A DNA stretch of 64,000 nt from JAVJSF01 sp040219555 (GTDB taxonomy: Bacteria; Actinomycetota; Thermoleophilia; Miltoncostaeales; Miltoncostaeaceae): the NCBI GenBank assembly GCA_040219555.1, contig JAVJSF010000010.1, forward strand, positions 1-64,000. The letters are read 5' to 3'. Of this stretch, positions 1 through 7,540 are shown one piece after another. Positions within the stretch are counted from its first letter, which is position 1. Every line of letters starts with the position of its first letter. The position numbers and the translations under genes are program-made. The notes beneath the pieces are model-generated. The model made no database searches, was not told the origin of the DNA, and saw nothing but the letters and a program-made list of their open reading frames with translations.

Positions 1-176
1 CCACCGCCGACCCACTTCTCCAGGGCCTCCCAGCCGGTCTTGCCGGACGGAGCGGGTGCCGGGGAGGCGGCGGAACCGCCGCCACCACCGTCACCGACCC
101 ACTTGTCCAGCGCTTCCCATCCGGTCGTCTGAGCGCCACCCGCAATGGGCGGCAGGAAGCGGCGACGACGGCTCAT
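1..176 (-). CDS. W-rich repeat protein, 5' part only (cut by window edge)
   Basis: I do not recognise this gene. The 58 visible residues begin with an Arg-rich stretch (MSRRRRFLPP) and then carry two near-identical units, TGWEALDKWVG (residues 18-28) and TGWEALEKWVG (residues 47-57). A Gly/Ala/Ser/Pro linker separates them. The ATG at 176-174 follows a strong ribosome site (GGAGGAG, 3 bases upstream). The spaced Trp-Trp units look like short amphipathic binding repeats; function is unknown. The rest of the gene lies to the left of the window, so length and any further repeats cannot be seen. Confidence 0.75.
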   Translation of the reverse strand, partial: MSRRRRFLPPIAGGAQTTGWEALDKWVGDGGGGGSAASPAPAPSGKTGWEALEKWVGG

Positions 177-216
177 TGACTCCTCCGGCAAGGGTCGATT
201 CGGTGTGTGAGACACC

Positions 217-265
217 CGTTTGTAGCGTGCGGCACAAACGTATGGGGTGCATATGGGGAGGTCAA
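217..265 (-). promoter_or_regulatory. Promoter with an inverted repeat over the -10, for the W-repeat gene
   Basis: On the minus strand TTGACC (265-260) is followed after 17 bases by TACGTT (242-237). A perfect 7-bp inverted repeat, CGTTTGT and ACAAACG with a 10-base spacer (217-240), overlaps the -10 and the likely transcription start. This is the classic position for a repressor operator. The factor is not identified. The stretch between here and rsgA (266-337) shows nothing else. Confidence 0.45.
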
Positions 266-337
266 GGCTGGTTCCGATATCAGTCCCCTCCGGGTAGCCG
301 CCCGGTGGCGAATGTCCCGCAGGGCGAGAACCTCCGG

Positions 338-1216
338 TCACCCGAGGTCGTGGAGCAACTTGCGGTAGCTCGCCACCCGCCCCGGATCGACCCGCGGCGC
401 AACCGCGCACCCCGCGTCCCCGTCGTGGGCGCAGCCGCGGAAGCGACAGTCGACGGACGCGGCGTGGATCTCGCGGAAGCCGCGCTCCAGGTCGGCACGT
501 TCCATGCGGGGCAGGTGGAAGGTGCGCACGCCGGCCGTGTCGATGACCGCGCCGGCGCCGGGAAGCGGGATCAGGCGCGGATCCGTGGTGGTGTGGCGTC
601 CGGTGCCCGCACGTTCGCTCACCGCCCCCGTGGCCCGGTCGACCCCGGTCAGCGCCGCGGTGAGCGTCGACTTGCCCACGCCCGAATGACCCGCCAGGAT
701 CGCGAGCCCGCCGGCGATGAGCGCGCGCACGCTCTCGACCGTGCCGGTCTCGTGCGCGCTGCCCACGACCACCGGATATCCCAGGGCGCGGTACCGCTCC
801 GCCACGGAGGCGAGTTCCTCACGGTCGTGGGGCAGGTCGCTCTTGGTCACCACCAGGGCCGCCGCCAGACCGCCCACCTCGGCGGCCACCAGGTAGCGGT
901 CGAGCAGGCCGGGGCGCAGGGGCGGGTCGACCACAGAGGCGGTGATCAGCAGCAGGTCGGCGTTGGCGGCGAGGGGCCGCGCCCGCCTCTCCCAGCCGTC
1001 GCCGCGCTCGAGGAGGGTGCGCCGCGGCCGGATCTCGACCACCACCAGGTCGTCGCCCTCCGCCCGCGCGCGGACGCGGTCGCCGGCCACCGCGGGCCTG
1101 CCGGGGAGGCGCCGGTCGACCCGCGCCTCGCGCAGCACGCCGTCGATGCACACCGTGGCGGTGGGACCCGAGACGCGGACGACGATCGCCCGCGCAGGGT
1201 CTCCGCCGGGCGTCAC
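338..1216 (-). CDS. rsgA: Ribosome small subunit-dependent GTPase RsgA
   Basis: RsgA is a circularly permuted GTPase that acts late in 30S ribosomal subunit maturation. The 292-residue product has an N-terminal OB-like barrel (about 1-70). The permuted G domain follows, with the G4 motif TKSD (124-127) before the P-loop GHSGVGKST (176-184), then GRHTTTD and DTAGVR. The C-terminal end holds the zinc-binding cluster CRFRGCAHDGDAGC. The GTG at 1216 overlaps the pyrE stop codon (GTGA), so the two genes are probably co-transcribed with translational coupling. Upstream in-frame ATGs fall inside pyrE and give non-homologous sequence. Length is normal for the family. Confidence 0.95.
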   Translation of the reverse strand: MTPGGDPARAIVVRVSGPTATVCIDGVLREARVDRRLPGRPAVAGDRVRARAEGDDLVVVEIRPRRTLLERGDGWERRARPLAANADLLLITASVVDPPLRPGLLDRYLVAAEVGGLAAALVVTKSDLPHDREELASVAERYRALGYPVVVGSAHETGTVESVRALIAGGLAILAGHSGVGKSTLTAALTGVDRATGAVSERAGTGRHTTTDPRLIPLPGAGAVIDTAGVRTFHLPRMERADLERGFREIHAASVDCRFRGCAHDGDAGCAVAPRVDPGRVASYRKLLHDLG

Positions 1217-1800
1217 GCGGCGGGGGTCTCCAGCAACTCGGGAGCGGTGAACAGGGCGTGCAGCGGCGCGTCGCCCAGCGTCTCGGCGACGGCCTCGCGG
1301 CCGCCCTCGGCCCGATCGATCACAACCAGCGCCGCGACCACCACGCCGCCGGCCTGGCGCGCCTTGTCGATGGCCTTCACCAGCGATCCGCCGCTGGTGA
1401 GCACGTCGTCGACCACCGCGACCGGCGTGCCCTCCTCGATGAAGGGCCCCTCGATCCACTGCTGGAGCCCGTGCTTCTTGGCCTCCTTGCGGACGAAGAA
1501 ACCGGTCACTCGCCGGCCGGCGCCCCATGCGGCCAGGCTGGTGGCGCACACCAGTGGGTCGGCGCCCATGGTGAGCCCGCCGACCGCCGACGGATGCCCG
1601 GGCGCGATGAGATCCCAGGCCAAGAGGCCGGCCAGGCTGGCGCCCTCGGGGTCCAGCAGCACCTGCCGCGCATCGAAGTAGTACGAGGAGCGCCGGCCCG
1701 AGGACAGCACGACCGATTCGCGGATGAGCGCGTGCTCGCGAAGCAGGTGGCCCAGGCGGGCCCGGGCGGCGGGGACGGTGGGCGCGGTCAACCCGGCCAT
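1213..1800 (-). CDS. pyrE: Orotate phosphoribosyltransferase
   Basis: PyrE converts orotate and PRPP to orotidine monophosphate in pyrimidine synthesis. The product is 195 residues. The PRPP-binding motif VAVVDDVLTSGGSL lies near residue 125, and the family sequence SSYYFDARQVLLDPEGA sits near the N terminus. The ATG at 1800 (MAGLTAPTV) gives the normal family length; earlier starts would run into the divergent gene at 1894. Its stop overlaps the rsgA start. The bifunctional pyrEF form is excluded because no decarboxylase domain follows. Confidence 0.93.
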   Translation of the reverse strand: MAGLTAPTVPAARARLGHLLREHALIRESVVLSSGRRSSYYFDARQVLLDPEGASLAGLLAWDLIAPGHPSAVGGLTMGADPLVCATSLAAWGAGRRVTGFFVRKEAKKHGLQQWIEGPFIEEGTPVAVVDDVLTSGGSLVKAIDKARQAGGVVVAALVVIDRAEGGREAVAETLGDAPLHALFTAPELLETPAA

Positions 1801-1893
1801 ACTACCCGCGCGACCATCCGCCGGCGGGGCCGCGCCCACCGTCGGTCGCGGTAAGTTTGGGTCTCCGCCCGACCCCAGGACGATGGACGCCAC

Positions 1894-2175
1894 GTGATGA
1901 CCGAGGTACTTCCCGAGCCCACCCCCAACCCCGCCGCGATGAAGTTCACGCTCGACCGGCCGACGACCGGCGGACGAAGCCAGACCTTCCGCGAGGGGAG
2001 CGACCCGGCCGATTCGCCGCTCGGCGCCAAGATCTTCGCGCTGGGAGGGATCACCAACGTCTTCCTGACGGCCGACTTCGTCAGCGTGACCCAGGACGGC
2101 ACCCACGACTGGCCCAGCCTCATCGACGCCGTCACCGACGTCATCCAGGCCCACTTCGCCGAGGCCGACGCGTGA
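1894..2175 (+). CDS. Nfu/NifU N-terminal-domain protein
   Basis: This 93-residue protein consists of just the domain found at the N terminus of Nfu-type iron-sulfur scaffold proteins. It has the characteristic opening PEPTPNPAAMKF followed by SPLGAKIFALGGITNVFLTA. In full Nfu proteins the Cys-containing C-terminal domain carries the cluster; here that domain and all cysteines are absent, so this is not itself an Fe-S carrier. GTG 1894 and ATG 1897 are both possible starts. Its stop overlaps the GTG of the next gene, so the two form an operon. A supporting role in Fe-S assembly is inferred from family only. Confidence 0.8.
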   Translation: MMTEVLPEPTPNPAAMKFTLDRPTTGGRSQTFREGSDPADSPLGAKIFALGGITNVFLTADFVSVTQDGTHDWPSLIDAVTDVIQAHFAEADA

Positions 2176-2387
2176 CGACCTCCTCCAAGGTCTTCATGTA
2201 CATCATCGGGGCCATCTTCGCGGTGGGCGGGATCATCTTCATGGTCGGGCTCGAGGAGAACCGCTTCCTCTACGGCATCCCGTACCTGCTGATCGGCGTG
2301 GTGATGATCTACGGCGTGTATGGGGTGCAGCGCCGCGCCAGGAAGCGCGGTCCGGGCGACGCCGCCGGGGGTGGCGGGCACCACTGA
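2172..2387 (+). CDS. Small two-helix membrane protein
   Basis: Unrecognised 71-residue protein with two hydrophobic segments (about 7-25 and 33-50) joined by a short acidic loop, and a basic, Gly/His-rich cytosolic tail. The GTG at 2172 overlaps the stop of the Nfu-N gene by GTGA. A hairpin follows the stop codon. The two-segment layout is common in small uncharacterised actinobacterial membrane proteins; no function is assigned. Confidence 0.75.
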   Translation: MTTSSKVFMYIIGAIFAVGGIIFMVGLEENRFLYGIPYLLIGVVMIYGVYGVQRRARKRGPGDAAGGGGHH

Positions 2388-2392
2388 GTGCC

Positions 2393-2429
2393 GCGCGAGG
2401 GGGAGGGGCGTGACCCCTTCCCCCCGCGC
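2393..2429. terminator. Candidate bidirectional terminator hairpin
   Basis: A stem of about 16 pairs (one mismatch, one G-U) around the loop CGTGA lies between the converging small membrane-protein gene and the trpB2-type gene. It has no T-run, so on either strand it would act as a GC-rich, non-canonical terminator. It is called from position and stability only. Confidence 0.5.
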
Positions 2430-2438
2430 CCGCCGGCA

Positions 2439-3803
2439 TCACCCGGCGCCGGGCAGTCCCGCCAGGTCGGCCCGGGCCCGCTCCAGCTCGGCCTCGGGCA
2501 GCTCGGCGTCCACCAGCTCGCCGGCCATGTAGGCGTCGTAGGCGCCCATGTCGAAGTTCCCGTGGCCGGAGAGGTTGAACAGGATCGTGCGCGACACGCC
2601 CTCGGCGCGCGCCCGCTCCACCTCCTCGATGGTGGCGCGGATGGCGTGCGAGGTCTCGGGGGCGGGGATGATCCCCTCGGCACGGGCGAAGGTGATCGCG
2701 GCCTCGAAGCACGAGCGCTGGTCGTACGCCCGCGGCTCGACCAGGCCCAGTTGCACCAGGTGCGAGACCAGCGGCGCCATGCCGTGGTAGCGCAGGCCGC
2801 CGGCGTGGATGCCGGCCGGCAGGAAGCCATGCCCCAGCGTGTGCATGGGCATCAGCGGGGTCATCTTGGCCGTGTCGCCGAAGTCGTAGGCGTAGTGGCC
2901 GCGGGTGAGCGTGGGGCAGGCCGCGGGCTCGGCCGCGACGACGCGCAGGGATCCGCCGGCCGCCACCTCTCCCAGGAAGGGGAAGGCCAGCCCGGCGAAG
3001 TTGGAGCCGCCCCCCACGCAGCCGACCACCACATCCGGCTGGGCGCCCGCTTCGGCCATCTGGCGCCGGGCCTCCTGGCCGATGACGCTCTGGTGCAGCA
3101 GGACGTGGTTCAGCACCGAGCCCAGCGCGTAGTGGGTGTCGGCGCGCTGGACGGCGTCCTCGACGGCCTCGGAGATGGCCAGGCCGAGGCTGCCCGTCGT
3201 GTGTGGGTCGGCCTCGAGCGCGGCACGGCCCGCGGCGGTGTCCGGTGAGGGGCTGGGGACGATGTCGGCGCCCCAGGTGCGGATCATCGAGCGCCGGTAC
3301 GGCTTCTGGTCGTACGAGGCGCGCACCATGTAGACCTTGCACTCCAGGCCGAACCTCGCGCAGGCGAACGAGAGGGCCGAACCCCATTGGCCGGCGCCGG
3401 TCTCGGTGGCCAGGCGCGTGATGCCCTCGGCCAGGTTGTAGTAGGCCTGGGGCACGGACGAGTTGGGCTTGTGGCTGCCCGCCGGGCTGACGCCCTCGTA
3501 CTTGTAGAAGATCCGGCAGTCGGTGCCGAGGGCCTCCTCCAGGTCCAGCGCGCGGTGCAGCGGGGTGGGTCGCCACAGCGCGTAGACCTGACGCACCGGG
3601 TCGGGGATCTCGATCCAGCGCTCGGTGCTCACCTCCTGGCCGATGAGTGCCATGGGGAACAGGGGCGCCAGGTCGTCCGGCCCGATGGGCTGCCCGGTGC
3701 CCGGGTGCAGCGGCGGCGGGGGCAGGCTGGGCAGGTCGGCGGCCAGGTTGTACCAGTGGCTCGGGATCGCATCCTCGGCCAGCAGGTGGCGGCGGGCGGG
3801 CAT
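2439..3803 (-). CDS. trpB2: TrpB2-type tryptophan synthase beta subunit
   Basis: PLP-dependent beta-chain homologue that joins indole and serine to make tryptophan. The 454-residue length and the long N-terminal extension (LAEDAIPSHWYNLAADLP) mark the TrpB2 subfamily rather than classical TrpB of about 400 residues. The PLP lysine sits in GSHKPNS, and the phosphate loop GGGSNFAG follows near residue 267. No trpA or other trp gene is adjacent, which fits the stand-alone habit of TrpB2. An AAGGGGG ribosome site precedes the ATG at 3803. It lies 42 bases downstream of the histidine kinase and may be read through from that operon. Confidence 0.88.
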   Translation of the reverse strand: MPARRHLLAEDAIPSHWYNLAADLPSLPPPPLHPGTGQPIGPDDLAPLFPMALIGQEVSTERWIEIPDPVRQVYALWRPTPLHRALDLEEALGTDCRIFYKYEGVSPAGSHKPNSSVPQAYYNLAEGITRLATETGAGQWGSALSFACARFGLECKVYMVRASYDQKPYRRSMIRTWGADIVPSPSPDTAAGRAALEADPHTTGSLGLAISEAVEDAVQRADTHYALGSVLNHVLLHQSVIGQEARRQMAEAGAQPDVVVGCVGGGSNFAGLAFPFLGEVAAGGSLRVVAAEPAACPTLTRGHYAYDFGDTAKMTPLMPMHTLGHGFLPAGIHAGGLRYHGMAPLVSHLVQLGLVEPRAYDQRSCFEAAITFARAEGIIPAPETSHAIRATIEEVERARAEGVSRTILFNLSGHGNFDMGAYDAYMAGELVDAELPEAELERARADLAGLPGAG

Positions 3804-3845
3804 CTGCGGGGACCCCCTTGTCGGGCGGACGGTGTCCCGGTGACG

Positions 3846-5213
3846 CTAACGCGCCCCGGGGACGGCGCGGGCCGCCCCCGGCGGTCGCGTGCCCACGGGC
3901 CGTGGGGCCCGCACCAGGGTGAGGGTGAAGGTGGTACCGGCGCCCTCGGCGCTCTCCACGGTGACCGTGCCGCCCTGCAGCCCGGCCAGGCGGCGGACGA
4001 TCGACAGTCCCAGGCCCGAGCCACCCCCCTCGGCGGGGCCGCGCCGGCGGGCCTGGTCGGCACGGTAGAGGCGGTCGAACAGGTAGGGCAGGTGCTCCGG
4101 GGCGATGCCGCGCCCCGAGTCGTGCACCGCCAGGCCCACCGTCTCCGGCCCCACTATGGCGGCCAGCCCGATGGTGCCCCCTGCGGGGGTGGCGGTCAGC
4201 GCATTGGTGAGCAGGTTGCCGAGGATGGTGGCAACGTGGGACGGGTCGGCCAGGGCCCATGCCTCGCCGGCCGGCTCCATGAGGCGCACCCCGCCCGCGC
4301 GCGCACGCGGGCCGACCAGCGCCAGGGCCTCGTGGCCCGCCGCCACCAGGTCCACCGGCTCGCGGTCCACGGGGGGGTCCAGGTCGAGCCATGTGAGCGT
4401 GTGCAGGTCGCGCACCAGGTCGCCCAGGCGGGCCGTCTCGGCGCGGATGAAGTCCGTGGCCTCGCGGCGGTCCTCGTCGGTGCGGGCGGTGCCGTCGCCC
4501 AGGGCCGCCGCGAAGCCCTCGATGGTCGTCACCGGGGTGCGCAACTCGTGCGCCACGTCGGCCAGGAACTCGCGCTGGCGGGCGTCGGCGGCCTCGAGCC
4601 GCTCGGTCATGCGGTTGAAGGCCTGGGCCAGGCGTCCCAGCTCGTCGTCGGACTCGGGCACCCGGGTGCCGAAGTGGCCACGGGTCACCTCCTCGGCGCT
4701 GTCGGCCACCTCGCCGACGGCGCGGCGCAACCGGCGGGCCACGGTGCCCGACAGGCCCCACACGAGCGTCGCCACGAACAGCAGGCTGGCCAGCGTGAAG
4801 ATCAGGTACAGCCACAGGCTCACGCGCGCCTGCACGTTCGGCCGCTCCAGCTGCACCTCCACCGGGCCGCTTGTGCCGGTCGCCCGTGCCTCGACCTCGA
4901 TCTCGCGGCCGGTGAAGTAGACGACCTCGCCCTCGATGCGCACCACCAGGCGCAGCTCGCCCACGAAGCGCTGGGCCGAGCGGGCGGTGCTGGACGCGTC
5001 CGCGATGCCCTCGCGTTCGATGACGCGCGCGATGGTGCGGGCCTGCTGGCCCAGGGAGCGCTCCACCTCGGCCTGCGTGGCCGAGCGCACCGTGTTGGTG
5101 AAGGCCCATGCCACCACGATGCCGCTGAGGGCGACCGCGGCGACGATGACCAGCGCGATCCGCGTGCGGATGCTGCGCGGATGCATCAGCCGGTCGATCG
5201 GCCCCAGCCTCAT
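3846..5213 (-). CDS. Sensor histidine kinase (two-component)
   Basis: Membrane histidine kinase of 455 residues. It has a first membrane helix near residues 17-37, an extracytoplasmic domain of about 100 residues, a second helix (LYLIFTLASLLFVATLVWGL), a HAMP segment, the phospho-acceptor motif ADVAHELRTPV and a HATPase domain. The ATPase has an N box (ILGNLLTNALTA) and glycine boxes HDSGRGIAPEHL and GSGLGLSIVRRL. The ATG at 5213 overlaps the stop of the response-regulator gene (ATGA), so the pair is coupled. The sensed signal is unknown. The secreted protein encoded upstream in the same operon is a candidate partner for the sensor domain. Confidence 0.92.
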   Translation of the reverse strand: MRLGPIDRLMHPRSIRTRIALVIVAAVALSGIVVAWAFTNTVRSATQAEVERSLGQQARTIARVIEREGIADASSTARSAQRFVGELRLVVRIEGEVVYFTGREIEVEARATGTSGPVEVQLERPNVQARVSLWLYLIFTLASLLFVATLVWGLSGTVARRLRRAVGEVADSAEEVTRGHFGTRVPESDDELGRLAQAFNRMTERLEAADARQREFLADVAHELRTPVTTIEGFAAALGDGTARTDEDRREATDFIRAETARLGDLVRDLHTLTWLDLDPPVDREPVDLVAAGHEALALVGPRARAGGVRLMEPAGEAWALADPSHVATILGNLLTNALTATPAGGTIGLAAIVGPETVGLAVHDSGRGIAPEHLPYLFDRLYRADQARRRGPAEGGGSGLGLSIVRRLAGLQGGTVTVESAEGAGTTFTLTLVRAPRPVGTRPPGAARAVPGAR

Positions 5214-5905
5214 GGCTCCTCGGGACCGCCCGCCGGCTCCAGCTTGTAGCCCACCCCCCGCACCGCCACGATGCCGATCTCCTCGCCCAGCTTGCGGCGC
5301 AGGTTGGCCACGTGGACATCGACGGTCTTGCCCCCCACACCCGACTGGTAGCCCCACACCTTCTCCAGCAGGCGCTCGCGGGTGTAGACGGTGCGCGGGT
5401 TCGCCGCGAGCTCGGCCAGGAGGTCGAACTCGAGGCGCGTCAGGTCGACGGGCCGCTCGCCCACGACCACCTCGCGCGAGGCCCGCTCGATCACGACCGG
5501 CCCCGCGCGCAGGGTGCGGTGGGGATCGGCCGGTTCGCTCACCCGCCGCAGGACCGCGCGGACCCGGGCCACCACCTCTGCGGGCGAGAACGGCTTGGAC
5601 ACGTAGTCGTCCGCGCCGGTCTCCAGACCCTTCACGCGGTCCACCTCGTCGCCCCGCGCCGTGATCATGATCACCGGGAGCGCGGTCCCGGCACGCACGG
5701 AGGCCAGCACCTCCAGTCCGTCCACCTCGGGGAGCATCAGGTCGAGGAGGATCAGGTCGATGCCGCCGGCCCGGACCTGCTCCAGGGCCTGCCGGCCGTC
5801 CGCGGCCTCGGCGACCGTGAACCCGGCGTCCGACAGGTACAGGCGCAGCAGGCGGCGGATGGACCGCTCATCGTCGACCACCAGGATGTGGCCACGACTC
5901 GACAT
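5210..5905 (-). CDS. OmpR/PhoB-family response regulator
   Basis: DNA-binding response regulator of 231 residues. The receiver domain spans about residues 1-120, with the acidic pocket VVDDER, the phospho-acceptor Asp in LILLDLMLPEVDGL and the conserved Lys in DYVSKPFSP. The C-terminal winged-helix domain of the OmpR type spans about 135-228 and ends in GKTVDVHVANLRRKLG and VRGVGYKLE. It overlaps the histidine kinase gene by 4 bases and starts 20 bases after the secreted-protein gene. Its targets are unknown; the promoter upstream of the operon is the first place to look for autoregulation. Confidence 0.95.
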   Translation of the reverse strand: MSSRGHILVVDDERSIRRLLRLYLSDAGFTVAEAADGRQALEQVRAGGIDLILLDLMLPEVDGLEVLASVRAGTALPVIMITARGDEVDRVKGLETGADDYVSKPFSPAEVVARVRAVLRRVSEPADPHRTLRAGPVVIERASREVVVGERPVDLTRLEFDLLAELAANPRTVYTRERLLEKVWGYQSGVGGKTVDVHVANLRRKLGEEIGIVAVRGVGYKLEPAGGPEEP

Positions 5906-5925
5906 CGTGGGCTCGGTGCCGGCGC

Positions 5926-6402
5926 TCAGGCCGGCGGCCCGACCAGGAAGACGACGGTGCCGCGCTCGCTGGCGGAGGTCGCCTCGACCGCCGAGGCACG
6001 CAGGTCCCAGACGATGCGGTACACGCCCGGGGTCCACGCTCTCGGAACCACGCGGGCGGACTGCTCGGTGTAGCGCCCCGGCGGCTCGGGGTCGAAGGTC
6101 CGCGAGTCGACGTCCACCCGCCGGCCCGTCGAGACCTGCTCGAAGGCGAAGGTGTGCCCGGTGCGGATGCTCTGCGCACCCTCCACCTCGTAGTGGAGCC
6201 TGAACACGTAGCGCTCGCCGGGTCGCACGATGAAGGCCGGCTGCTCCTGGGAGTCGGTGGTGTCCTGGCGCAGGACGCTGAACAGGCTCACATCGAGCGA
6301 CAACTCGGGCTCGCCCTGGGCGGGGGCAATGCTCACCGCCCCCGGGCCCAGCACCGCGACCGCGGCCGCCGTGGCGCACAGTCGTCTGAAGGCCCGTCGC
6401 AT
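5926..6402 (-). CDS. Secreted protein upstream of a two-component pair
   Basis: Unrecognised 158-residue protein. The ATG at 6402 gives a good signal peptide (MRRAFRRLC followed by an Ala/Val-rich core, cleavage near APAQGEP); longer in-frame starts would bury it. The mature part looks all-beta: it alternates hydrophobic residues through RPGERYVFRLHYEVEG and ends in a strand-rich segment (GVYRIVWDLRASAVEA). This is reminiscent of an immunoglobulin-like fold. It is the first gene of an apparent operon with the response regulator and kinase, so a role in presenting a signal to the kinase is plausible but unproven. Confidence 0.75.
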   Translation of the reverse strand: MRRAFRRLCATAAAVAVLGPGAVSIAPAQGEPELSLDVSLFSVLRQDTTDSQEQPAFIVRPGERYVFRLHYEVEGAQSIRTGHTFAFEQVSTGRRVDVDSRTFDPEPPGRYTEQSARVVPRAWTPGVYRIVWDLRASAVEATSASERGTVVFLVGPPA

Positions 6403-6517
6403 GGGCGCGATGATACCCAGCGCGTCGGGCGGGGCGTGGGGGTGGGCGGCGCGGGCTTGATTCCGGGGGTCCGGGTCCATACCGTTCCCGGTCCGGTCGG
6501 CGGGTTGCGGCCGGCGT

Positions 6518-6590
6518 GGCGAGATAGCTCAGCTGGTAGAGCACACGACTGAAAATCGTGGTGTCCCCGGTTCGAGTCCGGGTCTCGCCA
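6518..6590 (+). tRNA. tRNA-Phe (GAA)
   Basis: Complete cloverleaf of 73 bases. The acceptor stem GGCGAGA pairs with TCTCGCC, the D stem is GCTC/GAGC, the anticodon stem is CACGA/TCGTG with the loop CTGAAAA (anticodon GAA at 6551-6553), and the T stem is CCCGG/CCGGG around TTCGAGT. The discriminator is A (6590) and the next bases are CCT, so the 3' CCA is not encoded and must be added. Reading this tRNA antisense produces a spurious protein segment. Confidence 0.98.
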
Positions 6591-6702
6591 CCTCCCGGAC
6601 GGCCCCGCCATGAGGTGGGGCCCCGGTCTGCGGGCGTGTCGCGCCCCGCCGGGCACCGCGGGCGTCGCCGGGCCGCCCCGCCCACGAAGGGAAGGACGAT
6701 CG

Positions 6703-7482
6703 GTGACCACCGATAGCACGCGCGTCGACCCCGTCGAGCTGCGCGATCACGTCATGCGCCTGTACGAGGACCTCGCGCGGGGGCCCGGGGGCGGATTCCC
6801 CATCGAGGCCGGCCGTCCGCTGGCCGAGCGCCTGGGCTATCCGCCGGCGGAGCTCGACCTCGTGCCCGCCGGGGCTGTCGAATCGTTCGCGGGGGCCGGC
6901 TACCACCTCGACCTGGCCGCCCCGGACGCGGGGGACTCCGTGCTCGATCTGGGGAGCGGCTCAGGCACCGACAGCTTCATCGCCGCCGGGCGGGTGGGGC
7001 CCGAGGGCCGGGTGCTGGGCATCGACATGACCCCCGCCCAGGTCGAGAAGGCGCGTGCGCTGGCGCGGGAGGGCGGCTTCGCCCCGTGCGAGTTCCGCGA
7101 GGGCAGTATCGAGGAGCCCGGGCTCGAGCCGGTCAGCTTCGACTGCGTCATCTCGAACGGCGCCGTCAACCTCTCGCCCCGCAAGACGTCGGTGTTCGCG
7201 TCGGCGGCGCTCGCCCTGCGGGCCGGCGGGCGCCTGGCCATGTCGGACATCGTGACCGAGCACCGCCTGCCCGGCGAGGTGAGCCGCGACCCCTCGCTCT
7301 GGGCGGCCGGCGTCGGCGGCGCGATGCGCGGGGAGGACCTGCGCGGTGCCATCGAGTCGGCCGGCCTGCGGGTGGAGGAGTGGCGCACCAACGGGGTCCA
7401 CCGCTCCTTGTCCGATGGCGCCGGCGAGGCCGTCTCCGCCCTCGGGCTCACCGGCGTCTCGCTGCTGGCGGTCAAGCCGTAG
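6703..7482 (+). CDS. SAM-dependent methyltransferase, ArsM-like
   Basis: Class I methyltransferase of 259 residues. Motif I VLDLGSGSGTD is near residue 80, the acidic strand-2 motif is GIDMTPAQVEKA, and CVISNGAVNLSPRK is near residue 150, where arsenite methyltransferases have a similar ISN-x-VNL-P segment. The cysteines expected for arsenic binding are not in their usual places (the segment reads NGAVNL rather than NCVINL), so arsenite methylation is doubtful. A related small-molecule methylation is as likely. The GTG at 6703 is preceded by GAAGGGAAGGA. No ars genes are nearby. Confidence 0.75.
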   Translation: MTTDSTRVDPVELRDHVMRLYEDLARGPGGGFPIEAGRPLAERLGYPPAELDLVPAGAVESFAGAGYHLDLAAPDAGDSVLDLGSGSGTDSFIAAGRVGPEGRVLGIDMTPAQVEKARALAREGGFAPCEFREGSIEEPGLEPVSFDCVISNGAVNLSPRKTSVFASAALALRAGGRLAMSDIVTEHRLPGEVSRDPSLWAAGVGGAMRGEDLRGAIESAGLRVEEWRTNGVHRSLSDGAGEAVSALGLTGVSLLAVKP

Positions 7483-7515
7483 GCGCGGGCCCGCCGGGGT
7501 GCGGGTCTCCCGCGC
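7483..7515. terminator. Candidate terminator between converging genes
   Basis: Directly after the methyltransferase stop, GCGCGGG (7483-7489) pairs with CCCGCGC (7509-7515), with a nested CCCGC/GCGGG stem inside. It lies in the 58-base gap before the converging nhaA end. There is no T-run. Called from structure and position. Confidence 0.45.
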
Positions 7516-7540
7516 GGCGGCCGACGGGTCCTGCGCCGGT

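Noticed and set aside
2239..5340. A minus-strand frame of about 1,030 codons across trpB2 and the histidine kinase.
   Set aside because: It is out of frame with two well-supported genes and shows only low-complexity Arg/Gly/Pro sequence.
6333..6719. Minus-strand frames containing a DSNRG-x-HDFQSCALP-like segment.
   Set aside because: This is the well-known spurious translation of the tRNA-Phe gene read antisense.
6703..7482. Calling the methyltransferase arsM.
   Set aside because: The cysteines required for arsenite binding are not at the expected positions and no arsenic genes are adjacent.
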